A program made the translations under genes and the position numbers. From positions 62,001 through 126,000 of the forward strand of contig CAYZBG010000001.1 in NCBI GenBank assembly GCA_964476565.1: a DNA stretch of 64,000 nt, written 5' to 3'. Below, one piece after another: positions 34,975 to 44,384 of this stretch. The notes beneath the pieces are model-generated. The model searched no databases. It was not told the origin of the DNA and was given only the letters and a program-made list of their open reading frames with translations. The stretch comes from CAMAXB01 sp964476565. Its GTDB lineage: Bacteria; Verrucomicrobiota; Verrucomicrobiia; Opitutales; Opitutaceae. Position 1 is the first letter of the stretch, and each line of letters starts with the position of its first letter.

Positions 34975-35856
34975 ATGGCGAAATGGTTGCTCATCGATGG
35001 CTTCAATCTGGCGTATCGCTGCTTCTTCGCAGTTCCGGAGCTCACGCGGTCCGACGGGTTTCCCACCAACGCATTGCACGGCTGGGTGAAGTCGATTTGG
35101 AAGCTGCAGGATCAGGAGCACCCTGAGGCGACGTTGGTTTTCTTTGACCTTGGCGGTGCGCAGGACCGACTCGCGCTTCTGCCGGAATACAAGGCTCAAC
35201 GTGAGGAAATGCCGGAAGCCCTCGAGCGGCAGATTCCCATGATCAAGGCCCTCACCCGGGCGATGGGACTCGTGGGCGTCGAGCAGGAGGGGGTCGAAAG
35301 CGACGATCTCCTCGCCTCGCAGGCATGCGCGCTGGCCGGCGGAGGCCACGACGTCATGATCGTGAGTTCCGACAAGGACTTTGCCCAGATCGTGAGCGAA
35401 CGGATCAAGATCATGCTGCCTCCGCCTTCGGCGAATCCCAAGCTCGGCTGGCGTATGCTCGATGCCGCCGGAGTAGAGGAAAAATTCGGGGTGCCGCCGG
35501 CGCAGATCGCCGACTACCTCGCCCTGATCGGCGACACGTCGGACAACATCAAGGGCTTGGACGGAGTCGGTCCCAAGACGGCGTCGAAATGGTTGAAGGA
35601 GTTTGGCGGTGTGGAAGGCGTGATTGCCAACGCGGCCCAGCTGAAGCCGGAACGGTTTCAGGTCCAGGTTGCGGAATCGGCCGACAACTTGCGTCGCAAT
35701 CTCCGACTCACGACGCTTAATCTTGGCCTGCCGGTGGTTGCAGCCGATAAGACACCGGTCGATGCCGGCGCCCTTTTCCAGCTGCTCGAAGAGCTCGAGA
35801 TGAAGAGCAGCCTCGCCGAAGCGAGGAAGCGTTACACGCAGCCCGAACTGTTTTGA
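34975..35856 (+). CDS. 5'-3' exonuclease / flap endonuclease (FEN-like)
   Basis: 293 residues from ATG 34975 (MAKWLLIDGFNLAYRCFFAV). Metal-binding acidic residues are seen in LLIDGFN, VFFDLGG, EGVESDDLLAS and VSSDKDFAQIV; the helix-hairpin-helix DNA-binding motif is DNIKGLDGVGPKTASKWL. It equals the 5'-nuclease domain of DNA polymerase I as a stand-alone protein (ExoIX/phage T5-type). May process flaps during replication or repair. Lies 46 bp after the secretin. Confidence 0.92.
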   Translation: MAKWLLIDGFNLAYRCFFAVPELTRSDGFPTNALHGWVKSIWKLQDQEHPEATLVFFDLGGAQDRLALLPEYKAQREEMPEALERQIPMIKALTRAMGLVGVEQEGVESDDLLASQACALAGGGHDVMIVSSDKDFAQIVSERIKIMLPPPSANPKLGWRMLDAAGVEEKFGVPPAQIADYLALIGDTSDNIKGLDGVGPKTASKWLKEFGGVEGVIANAAQLKPERFQVQVAESADNLRRNLRLTTLNLGLPVVAADKTPVDAGALFQLLEELEMKSSLAEARKRYTQPELF

Positions 35857-35878
35857 GCCCGCGCCCGACCTTCGGGCC

Positions 35879-36649
35879 TCAACGACCCTCGGCGGAAACA
35901 CCGGCCGGATCGAAGATATAGCCGACCCCGTGCACGGTGCGGAACGTATCCAGATTCAGGCCGTGCTGGGTGAACATCGTGCGGATCTTCACGATGTATT
36001 GGTCGAGCGAGCGGCTCTTCACGTCGGCGTGGATTCCCCAGACCGAGTGAATGAGCGCCTTCCGCGTGATCACCACGCCCTTGTTGGTGTTCAGGTAGGC
36101 GATGATGCCTAGTTCCTTCCGGCCCAATTTGTGGGTCGTGCCGTCCGGGAAACTGATCTCGAGGCGTGTCGGGTTGATCTGCGCCCCGCAGAAATCGAAC
36201 GGATCGTCGCTGATCTTGGCGTTCTTGGTGACCTTGAGGTCGTCCTTGGACTCCGTGCGACGCAGCACGGCCCGAATGCGGGCAACGAGTTCGGCGTAAC
36301 CGAAGGGCTTCGTGATATAGTCGTCGCCGCCCAGTTCCAAGCCGCGAACTTTGTTCACCTCCAACGCATTTCCGGTGACGAAGATGGTGGGGACGCTGAT
36401 GTCGTTTTTCTTGAGATCCTCAAACAGGGCAAAGCCCGATTGATCGGGAAGGTTGACGTCCAGAAGGACGAGGTTGGCGAAATTGCGCTTCAAGAAACGC
36501 AAGGCATGCGCGGCCCGGTTGCAGAGCTGCGTTTGCATGCCGGCCTCCTCGAGGTGGATGGAAATGAGCTTGGCCAGTTCTTCTTCGTCTTCGACGACCA
36601 AGATGAGGGGCTTTGGCTCGGCGCGGGTGGATGAAGGGACAATGGACAT
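35879..36649 (-). CDS. OmpR/PhoB-type response regulator, orphan
   Basis: 256 residues. Receiver domain: acidic pocket VVEDEEE, phosphoacceptor Asp in LVLLDVNLPDQSG, Thr in TIFVTGN, Lys in DYITKPFGYAEL. C-terminal winged helix with LGRKELGIIAYLNTNKGVVI and DQYIVKIRTMF. No histidine kinase is adjacent, so its partner is elsewhere. The 180-bp region upstream is shared with the divergent hisG. Confidence 0.9.
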   Translation of the reverse strand: MSIVPSSTRAEPKPLILVVEDEEELAKLISIHLEEAGMQTQLCNRAAHALRFLKRNFANLVLLDVNLPDQSGFALFEDLKKNDISVPTIFVTGNALEVNKVRGLELGGDDYITKPFGYAELVARIRAVLRRTESKDDLKVTKNAKISDDPFDFCGAQINPTRLEISFPDGTTHKLGRKELGIIAYLNTNKGVVITRKALIHSVWGIHADVKSRSLDQYIVKIRTMFTQHGLNLDTFRTVHGVGYIFDPAGVSAEGR

Positions 36650-36732
36650 GCAGGTAAACGCTTATATCGGCCGCTGAAGGATTTTTTACAATTAAAATTA
36701 TGACTTTTGCCAATAAAGATTAAGACGGTGTT

Positions 36733-36832
36733 TCCCGCGCCGGGAGACCGGTAAAGACCCGGTGCAAGTTCCGTGCTAGCGCCTCGGGAGAATAGACTTG
36801 AAGCGCCGGCAGGCGCGGTGTCCCTTCGCGCC
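36733..36832 (+). other. Structured 5' leader candidate upstream of hisG
   Basis: Two adjacent hairpins: TCCCG/CGGGA (36733-36737 with 36741-36745) and ACCGG/CCGGT (36747-36751 with 36759-36763), followed by CCGGTGCAAGTTCCGTGC, which recalls the core of cobalamin riboswitches but lacks the CACTGT end. No T-run terminator follows. Could be an RNA regulatory leader or only promoter-proximal structure. Confidence 0.3.
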
Positions 36833-37717
36833 GTGTCGTCGCAAGCACCACTCCTGATGCTCGGTCTGCCGAAGGGCAGTCTCGAGGAATCCACGAAGAA
36901 CCTCTTCGCCAAAGCAGGCTGGAAGATCACCACCAGTTCGCGCTCGTACCGGCCGTCGATCGACGATCCGGAACTCGATGGACGCTTCGTCCGGGCCCAG
37001 GAGGTGAGCCGTTACGTGGAGCACGGCTTTTTTGACTGCGGACTGACCGGACAAGACTGGGTGCTGGAGAACGAGTCGGATGTCGTGGAGGTCTGCGACC
37101 TCATCTACAGCCGCGCTTCGGTCAAGAAGTCGCGCTGGGTGCTTTGCGTCCCGGAAGCGTCCCCGGTAAAAACGGTCGAGGACCTCGCCGGCAAGCGGGT
37201 CGCCACCGAACTGGTCAACACTGTGAAGCGTTACTTCGAGGCGAAGCGGGTTCCGGTCGAAGTCGAGTTCTCGTGGGGAGCGACGGAGGTGAAGGTCCCG
37301 GATCTGGTCGACGCGATCGTGGACATCACCGAAACCGGTTCATCGTTGCGCGCGAACAAACTTCGCATCGTCGACACGCTGCTGGAAACCAACACCAAGC
37401 TCATTGCCAACAAGGCGAGTTGGGCCAATCCCGCGAAACGTCGGAAAATCGAAACGATCGCCCTGCTTCTTCGCGGTGCGCTCGAGGCCGGAAGCAAGGT
37501 GGGGCTGAAGATGAACCTGCCCAAGTCGGCGCTCGACGCCGTGGTGCGGACGCTTCCGGCGCTGCGCAACCCCACGATCTCGCCCCTCAGCAACGTCGAC
37601 TGGATCGCGCTCGAGACGATCATCGACGAAAGCGTGGCCCGCGAAATCATCCCCCAGCTCAAGTCCCTCGGTGCCGAAGGCATCGTCGAGTATCCGCTCA
37701 ACAAGGTCGTCTACTGA
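36833..37717 (+). CDS. hisG: ATP phosphoribosyltransferase (HisG, long form)
   Basis: 294 residues from GTG 36833 (VSSQAPLLMLGLPKGSLEES). First enzyme of histidine synthesis, coupling ATP and PRPP. LGLPKGSLEESTKNLF, GLTGQDWV, and the phosphate loop ITETGSSLRANKLR (tGxSL) are intact. The C-terminal ACT-like regulatory domain (PALRNPTISPLSNVDWIALE onwards) shows the long, histidine-feedback form. The other his genes are not here. Followed 23 bp later by aguB. Confidence 0.95.
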   Translation: MSSQAPLLMLGLPKGSLEESTKNLFAKAGWKITTSSRSYRPSIDDPELDGRFVRAQEVSRYVEHGFFDCGLTGQDWVLENESDVVEVCDLIYSRASVKKSRWVLCVPEASPVKTVEDLAGKRVATELVNTVKRYFEAKRVPVEVEFSWGATEVKVPDLVDAIVDITETGSSLRANKLRIVDTLLETNTKLIANKASWANPAKRRKIETIALLLRGALEAGSKVGLKMNLPKSALDAVVRTLPALRNPTISPLSNVDWIALETIIDESVAREIIPQLKSLGAEGIVEYPLNKVVY

Positions 37718-37740
37718 GGCGGCCACGTCGTTCCCGACCC

Positions 37741-38625
<885 letters not shown>

Positions 38626-38630
38626 GTCCC

Positions 38631-39716
38631 GTGGCCACTTCCCGGAAGGCTTCGAATTCCTCCGCGCGTAGCTCCGCGACCGGACGCACGCCGGCTGCCC
38701 TTGGCTTCCGCATGCCGGCGGAGTGGGCGCCCCAGGCCGCGATCTGGCTTTCGTGGCCGCACAAGCGCGCGTCCTGGCCGGGTCAGTTCCGCCCCATCCC
38801 GTATGTCTTCGCCGGCATTGTGGCGCAGATCAGCCGGTTTGAGGCCGTGCGCATCAACTGCGCCGCCGCCCTGCAGCCGCGCGCGCAGCGGCTGTGTGCC
38901 AAGGCCGGTGCGGACATGGAACGGGTGACCTTCTACGATCATCCGACCAACGATGCTTGGTGCCGCGACCATGGACCGATTTTCGTGAAACACCGCCGGA
39001 CCGGGGAGGTGGCGGTGACGGACTGGGTGCACACGGCATGGGGCGGGAAGTACCCGCCCTACGACCTCGACAACACGATTCCGCCGTTGGTGGCGAAGAA
39101 ACTGCGCATGCGGCGCTTCGAGAACAATATGGTCCTCGAGGGCGGCTCGATCGACGTGAATGGCGAAGGATTACTGCTGACCAGTGAGCAGTGTCTGTTG
39201 AACAAGAACCGCAATCCGCACCTCAGCCGGACCGAGATCGAGCGCAACCTGTGCGACTACTTGGGGGTGACAACCGTGCTGTGGGTGGGCGATGGTATCA
39301 TTGGAGATGATACCGATGGGCACATCGACGACATCACCCGGTTCTACAAGCCCGACGGCTTCATCACCTGCGTGGAGAAGAATCGCCGCGACCCGAATCA
39401 CCGCATCCTGGCGGAAAATCTCGAGCGCCTGTCTTCTTTCCGCACGCCGCAGGGACGGAAGTTCGACCTCGTGGAGTTGCCGATGCCGAAGCCGTTCGCG
39501 ATCCAAGGGCAGCAAGTTCCGGCCAGCTATGCGAATTTCCTGATCATCAACGGTGCCGTCCTCGTTCCGACCTTCCGGCAGAAGAAGCGTGACGCGGAGG
39601 CCTGTGCGATCATCGGCGGCTGCTTCCCGGGCCGCGAAGTGATTGGGATCGATTGCTACGATCTGATCTGGGGCCTCGGCACCCTCCACTGTATTTCTCA
39701 GCAGCAACCCGCCTGA
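38631..39716 (+). CDS. aguA: Agmatine deiminase
   Basis: 361 residues from GTG 38631. Agmatine to N-carbamoylputrescine. Peptidyl-arginine-deiminase-fold motifs: NDAWCRDHGPIFV, NMVLEGGSIDVNGEG, DDTDGHIDDITRF, and the catalytic Cys in GLGTLHCISQQQP (usually GGGNIHCITQQ in relatives, so G-T-L replaces G-N-I). Works with the preceding aguB. Confidence 0.94.
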   Translation: MATSRKASNSSARSSATGRTPAALGFRMPAEWAPQAAIWLSWPHKRASWPGQFRPIPYVFAGIVAQISRFEAVRINCAAALQPRAQRLCAKAGADMERVTFYDHPTNDAWCRDHGPIFVKHRRTGEVAVTDWVHTAWGGKYPPYDLDNTIPPLVAKKLRMRRFENNMVLEGGSIDVNGEGLLLTSEQCLLNKNRNPHLSRTEIERNLCDYLGVTTVLWVGDGIIGDDTDGHIDDITRFYKPDGFITCVEKNRRDPNHRILAENLERLSSFRTPQGRKFDLVELPMPKPFAIQGQQVPASYANFLIINGAVLVPTFRQKKRDAEACAIIGGCFPGREVIGIDCYDLIWGLGTLHCISQQQPA

Positions 39717-39858
39717 CAACCGCGGGTGGGCCAACGGATGTCGCGTCACCGACTCCGGCGAGCCCTGCCGATTTGGGATCGACCTGCCCACCCGGCGAAG
39801 GCCATTTTCTTTCGGCCCGGCCGCCACCTTGGTCCGGTTTCCAGGTCCTTCTCTTACC

Positions 39859-40329
39859 GTGCGCTTCCCCGTTCTCCTTGCCGCCTTGATTGCCCTCCTC
39901 GCCCTGACCGGTTGCGACTCGCTTCCGGCGCGGCTGTCAGATCGCTTTGCGAACGTAGCGCCCCAGGAACGCGAGATCGAGGCGGACCGAAGCGTGGTCT
40001 TTCAAGCCACCCAGCTGGCCTTCAAGAAGATCGGCTTCACGGTCGATCGCGCCCTTGAGGCCCAGGGTATAGTGGTGGCGCGGAGTAACTTGCGCTCGGA
40101 CGATGCCTTCGTGGGCGTGAGGCAGTACGAGATGGATGTCAAAGTGAGGGAGTTCGGTGAGGGTGCATCCAAAATCGCCATCCGACTGCAGGAGCAAGTG
40201 GAGGGTGAGGTCAAAGCCGGGGCGACGAGCCATGTCCTGCGTGAGCATGGCCTGTATGACTCGTTTTTCGCGGCCCTCGACGCTTCGTTGGCCGAGCTCA
40301 AGTCCGGCACGGACCAGCCGCGAAAGTAG
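39859..40329 (+). CDS. Putative lipoprotein
   Basis: 156 residues from GTG 39859. Signal peptide with lipobox: VRFPVLLAALIALLALTGC, so Cys19 is the lipid-attachment site. Mature domain is a small alpha/beta fold (ADRSVVFQATQLAFKKIGFT, QYEMDVKVREFGEGASKIAI) resembling short BON/ YbaY-like lipoprotein domains; not assigned. Membrane-anchored, function unknown. Confidence 0.7.
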   Translation: MRFPVLLAALIALLALTGCDSLPARLSDRFANVAPQEREIEADRSVVFQATQLAFKKIGFTVDRALEAQGIVVARSNLRSDDAFVGVRQYEMDVKVREFGEGASKIAIRLQEQVEGEVKAGATSHVLREHGLYDSFFAALDASLAELKSGTDQPRK

Positions 40330-40534
40330 GGCCTCGGTGCCGTACTTTCCGCTTGCTCCGAGCGTGGCGTTGCCGCGATTCTGACCGTTCGCGGCATTCG
40401 TTTCGGTCAGACCGGTGCCTCCGCCGCGGTGCTCCCACCGGTCTTACGTCAGTCAACCATCAACCAACGGCCCGCAAGGGTCATAACGGATGATCGGCGC
40501 TGCGGGGCAGGCGGCGTTTGTCCGTGTTTTCGTC

Positions 40535-42205
40535 ATGAGTTCCATCATGGAAGAACTGCTCGCGCAGTCGTCCTTCGATCAATTGAAGGAAGGCAGCATC
40601 GTGGCAGGGGTTATCACCGAAATCCGCCAAAACGAGGTCGTCGTCGACATCGGGGGCAAGTCCGAAGGCGTCGTCCCGGCCAATGAATTCATCGATCTCG
40701 GTGAGCTCCAGGTGGGCTCGCCGATCGAGGTCCTGATCGAAAAGGTCGAGGACAAGAACGGCAACCCCGTCATTTCCTACGACAAGGCGCAGCAGAAGAA
40801 GAACTGGGAGAACATTCTCACCAAGTTCCCCGAAGGCTCCGTCGTCGCGGGCCGCGTCCGCGCCAAGGTCAAGGGCGGCCTGATCGTTTCGATCGGCGTC
40901 GACTCCTTCCTGCCGGCTTCGCACATCGATGTGCAGCCGCCCAAGAATCTCGACCAGTACGTGGGCCAGACCTACGACTTCAAGGTCCTCAAGATCAACC
41001 TCGAGCGCCAGAACATCGTCCTCTCCCGCCGCGAGCTCATCGAGCAGCAGCGCACCGAGAAGCGCCGCAACCTGCTCGACTCGATCCAGCCGGGCCAAGT
41101 CCGCAAGGGCGTGGTCAAGAACATCACCGACTTCGGCGCGTTCATCGACCTCGACGGCATGGACGGCCTGCTCCACATCACCGACATGTCGTGGGGCCGC
41201 ATCGGTCACCCGTCCGAGATGCTCAAGCAGGGCGAGGAGATCGAGGTCATGGTCATCGACATCAACCGCGAGAAGGAGCGCGTCTCCCTCGGCCTCAAGC
41301 AGACCAAGAACAACCCGTGGGACAACATCGACCACAAGTTCCCGGTCGGCGCCAAGGTCCGCGGCAAGGTCGTCAACCTCGTCCCCTACGGCGCGTTCAT
41401 CGAGCTCGAGCCGGGCGTCGAGGGCCTCGTCCACATCACCGAGATGTCCTGGACCAAGCGCATCACCAAGCCCTCCGAGCTGCTCAAGGTCGGCCAGGAG
41501 CTCGATGCGGTCGTCCTCGGCATCCAGAAGGACGAGCAGAAGATCTCGCTCGGCCTCCGCCAGCTCGAGCCGAACCCGTGGGACATGGTTCGCCACAACT
41601 ACCCGATCGGCGCCCGCGTCCGCGGCAAGGTGCGCAACATGACCACCTACGGCGCCTTCATCGAACTCGAGGAAGGCATCGACGGTATGGTGCACGTCTC
41701 CGACATGTCGTGGACCCGCAAGGTCAACCACCCGTCGGAAGTGCTCAAGAAGGGCGACGAGGTCGACGCCATCGTGCTCGACGTCGATCCGAACCAGCAG
41801 CGCATCAGCCTCGGCATGAAGCAGCTCGCCGTCGATCCGTGGACCGACATCGACAGCTTCTTCAAGATCGGCGACGTCGTGCAGGGAACCGTCACCAAGA
41901 TCACCTCCTTCGGCGCCTTCGTGGAGCTCAAGGACGGCATCGATGGCCTCGTGCACATCTCGCAGATCAGCGAGGAGCGCATCGAGAAGGTGAAGGACAT
42001 CCTCAAGCCCGGCCAGCAGGTCACGGCCCGCGTCATCAAGATCGACCGCGACGAGCGCCGCCTCGGCCTCTCAATCAAGGCCGCCAACTACTCGGCCGAC
42101 CAGCTGGCCGCGGAGACGGCGAGCTACGACGCGCTCAACCGCGACAGCTCCGGCGACATGATGAACCTCGGCGACATCCTCGACGAGGCCGCGAAGAAGG
42201 AATAA
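40535..42205 (+). CDS. rpsA: 30S ribosomal protein bS1
   Basis: 556 residues from ATG 40535 (MSSIMEELLAQSSFDQLKEG); ATG 40547 is also possible and the listed upstream ATG at 40490 is less likely. Six S1 OB-fold repeats, e.g. KGVVKNITDFGAFIDLDGMD, RGKVVNLVPYGAFIELEPGV, RGKVRNMTTYGAFIELEEG. Binds mRNA at initiation. Very strong codon bias (C/G-ending) fits high expression. Followed by a strong terminator. Confidence 0.96.
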   Translation: MSSIMEELLAQSSFDQLKEGSIVAGVITEIRQNEVVVDIGGKSEGVVPANEFIDLGELQVGSPIEVLIEKVEDKNGNPVISYDKAQQKKNWENILTKFPEGSVVAGRVRAKVKGGLIVSIGVDSFLPASHIDVQPPKNLDQYVGQTYDFKVLKINLERQNIVLSRRELIEQQRTEKRRNLLDSIQPGQVRKGVVKNITDFGAFIDLDGMDGLLHITDMSWGRIGHPSEMLKQGEEIEVMVIDINREKERVSLGLKQTKNNPWDNIDHKFPVGAKVRGKVVNLVPYGAFIELEPGVEGLVHITEMSWTKRITKPSELLKVGQELDAVVLGIQKDEQKISLGLRQLEPNPWDMVRHNYPIGARVRGKVRNMTTYGAFIELEEGIDGMVHVSDMSWTRKVNHPSEVLKKGDEVDAIVLDVDPNQQRISLGMKQLAVDPWTDIDSFFKIGDVVQGTVTKITSFGAFVELKDGIDGLVHISQISEERIEKVKDILKPGQQVTARVIKIDRDERRLGLSIKAANYSADQLAAETASYDALNRDSSGDMMNLGDILDEAAKKE

Positions 42206-42234
42206 GCCCCTTCGTCCTCATCCGCCCAGACTTC

Positions 42235-42267
42235 AAGGCGCCCGGAGCAATCCGGGCGCCTTTTTTT
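42235..42267 (+). terminator. Strong Rho-independent terminator after rpsA
   Basis: AAGGCGCCCGGA (42235-42246) pairs perfectly with TCCGGGCGCCTT (42251-42262) around a GCAA loop, followed by seven Ts (42261-42267). Seen directly. Confidence 0.95.
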
Positions 42268-42382
42268 GTCCATTTCCCCGCGCGGGCCGTTGCTGTCGCT
42301 GGGCGTTCAGGCCGTGGGTCGTTTGGCTCAACGTCCGCGGCTGGTGGTGGGCGGCCTTACGGTGCCCCGCGGTGCCAAGGCC

Positions 42383-42748
42383 TCATGCTTCGCAGACGCC
42401 CCCTGGTACTTCGGGGCGAAGCTCGATCGAGCAGCCTGCGGCGAGGCCGGGAAACGAACGGGCGTAGGCGAGCGCGATGTCGTACGAGGAGCAGTCAATG
42501 CACTCGAGGCCGCCCAGGAATTCGCGCGTTTCGGCGAACGGCCCGTCAGTGACCGTGATCCGTTGGCCGTCGGACCGCACGGTCTTCGCGGTCGCGACCG
42601 GCTGCAGGCCGATCGCGGCGACGCCATGACCGTGCTTCAGGATGTCGGCGTGCCATTGCCCGCAGGCTGCGTGCACACGATTTTGCTCCTCGCGGGAGAG
42701 GCGTCCGAAGCGGACTGGATCAACGTAGATCAAGAGGGAGTACTTCAT
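42383..42748 (-). CDS. YCII-domain protein (DGPFAE motif)
   Basis: 121 residues from ATG 42748 (MKYSLLIYVDPVRFGRLSRE). ITVTDGPFAETREFLGG is the conserved DGPFAETKE motif of the small dimeric ferredoxin-like YCII proteins often adjacent to ECF sigma genes. No ECF sigma gene is adjacent here. Function unclear; the primary sigma gene follows on the same strand upstream. Confidence 0.88.
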   Translation of the reverse strand: MKYSLLIYVDPVRFGRLSREEQNRVHAACGQWHADILKHGHGVAAIGLQPVATAKTVRSDGQRITVTDGPFAETREFLGGLECIDCSSYDIALAYARSFPGLAAGCSIELRPEVPGGVCEA

Positions 42749-42882
42749 GAGACCGGGAGAGGTTTGTCCTGGTCGAACGGATCGAGCCGATTTCGACCGG
42801 CACCGACGATTGACGCCACGATCGGGCCGGCCTTCGAGCGGGAAAGGGCCGCCTCGCTGGGAACTGCTCGGCGGTACGGCAT

Positions 42883-42912
42883 AAAAAAGGCGGCAACCCC
42901 GAGGTTGCCGCC
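42883..42912 (-). terminator. Rho-independent terminator after the sigma factor gene
   Basis: GGCGGCAACC (42889-42898) pairs with GGTTGCCGCC (42903-42912) and is followed on the minus strand by a T-run (complement of A 42883-42888). It separates the sigma gene from the YCII gene. Confidence 0.9.
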
Positions 42913-42935
42913 AGAAAACCACGCAAAGGAAATGC

Positions 42936-44012
42936 TCAGTTGCGCCCGGATTTGCCCGGCTTGGCACTGCGCGCCTCGATGAACTCGCGGATCACCTCCA
43001 TGCGCTTCCGCTGCACCTCCTCCTGCTCAATTTCCTCGAGCGAGAGTTGGGCTTCATTGCGGGCGATGGCCTTCCGCATCTTTGACAAAGCGATGTTCTG
43101 CAGCTGCCGGATGCGTTCACGCGTCACCTTGAATTTACGCCCGACTTCTTCGAGCGTGAGCTCGTCGTAACCGTCGAGGCCGAAACGATAGCGGAGGATC
43201 TCTGCTTCGCGAGGTTCGAGGGAATCGATCATCGAGTGCAGGTCGGAGGTGCGGGTGCGTTCGCTGAGCGACTCAAACGGGCTTGCGGCGTTCTCGTCAC
43301 CGACGATGTCGCCGAAGGTGCCGGAGTCGCCGTCTTCGCCGATCGGGGCGTCGAGCGACGTCGGGCGGACGCTGACCGACTTCAAATGCGCGACCTTGTT
43401 GGTCGGGATCTGGAGCTCCATGGCGAGCTCTTCATCGGTGGGCTCGCGGCCGAGTTCCTCGGTCAAGGCCATGGCCGTGCGGCGCATCTTGGCGATCTTG
43501 TCGACCAGGTGCACGGGCAGGCGGATCGTCTTCGACTGATTGGCGAGGGCGCGCTTGATCGACTGCTTGATCCACCATGCGGCGTAGGTGGAGAGCTTGC
43601 CACCCTTGCGCGGGTCGAAGCGTTCCACCGCCTTGATCAAGCCAATGTTGCCTTCGCTGATCAGGTCGAGGAGCGGGAGGCCGAAATCCTTGTAGTCCAT
43701 CGCGATCTTAACGACCAGACGGAGGTTGGCAGAGATCATGTGATCCCGAGCGGCCTTGTCGCCCTTGCGGATGCGCTTCGCCAAACTGACCTCTTCCGCC
43801 GGAGTCAGAAGGGGAGTCTTGCCAATCTCCTGCAGATAAAGCTGGAGATTGCTGCGCTCGAGCGGACCGGTGTCCCGGCTGGCGGGCTCGTTCTTTTCGA
43901 GGAAAGAGGGAGGGGCGTCCGGCGCTGCCGTGACCACCGCTTGGGTCGGCTCGGAGGATTCAACTTCGTCGGCGTCGGCGTACTTGCGGGAAGTGTTCGA
44001 GAGGGAAGCCAT
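42936..44012 (-). CDS. RNA polymerase sigma-70 factor, RpoD/RpoS type
   Basis: 358 residues. Region 1.2 (NLQLYLQEIGKTPLLTPAEE), 2 (STYAAWWIKQSIKRALANQS), 3 and 4.2 (LTLEEVGRKFKVTRERIRQL) are all present; the N-terminus lacks the acidic region 1.1 and the large 1.2-2 insert of gamma-proteobacterial RpoD. It is thus either the primary sigma factor of this lineage or a close second (RpoS/HrdB-like). The C-terminal tail (EEVQRKRMEVIREFIEARSA) is unusual in being helical and basic. Confidence 0.9.
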   Translation of the reverse strand: MASLSNTSRKYADADEVESSEPTQAVVTAAPDAPPSFLEKNEPASRDTGPLERSNLQLYLQEIGKTPLLTPAEEVSLAKRIRKGDKAARDHMISANLRLVVKIAMDYKDFGLPLLDLISEGNIGLIKAVERFDPRKGGKLSTYAAWWIKQSIKRALANQSKTIRLPVHLVDKIAKMRRTAMALTEELGREPTDEELAMELQIPTNKVAHLKSVSVRPTSLDAPIGEDGDSGTFGDIVGDENAASPFESLSERTRTSDLHSMIDSLEPREAEILRYRFGLDGYDELTLEEVGRKFKVTRERIRQLQNIALSKMRKAIARNEAQLSLEEIEQEEVQRKRMEVIREFIEARSAKPGKSGRN

Positions 44013-44384
44013 GACGTAGGGGAGCTTTCAGGTGGGAGGTGGCGGAGGTGGAAAAAATTCCCGGACCGTTTTCTTTTTGACAGAAGGGGAGCGTAAATCG
44101 TTCCAGCGGGTTTGCTTGGCCTTTCACCTCTGGGGGCGATCGACCGGGCAAACCGTCCGAGGGCCACGATGGCTCATGGGGACCGGCCAAAGAGACCCGT
44201 TTGTCCCATTTGCGTCGTTTCATAGAAGAAACGAACCAGCGTCCGCAGCGGATGCGGAGACCGTGCGAAATTTTTGGCGGTTCGTCGCGAGGTGCCTGCG
44301 AACGCGCGGGTTGGAACGCCGGTCACTCCGTCAGAGGACCTCTTGCCACACCAAACCTAGGGACGGACCGGGGAAGGGTGCGGC
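44013..44384. other. Intergenic region between trpE and the sigma gene
   Basis: About 370 bp between the end of trpE and the start of the sigma gene (both leftward). I see no RNA gene, repeat or convincing terminator. An open frame of 138 codons (44032-44448, plus strand) covers it but its composition does not look coding and it enters trpE antisense. It probably holds the sigma promoter and a long leader. Confidence 0.5.

Noticed and set aside
36747..36790. Cobalamin riboswitch before hisG
   Set aside because: Only the CCGGTGCAAG-like segment matches. The CACTGT B12-box end and the GGGAA context are missing, and hisG is not an expected target.
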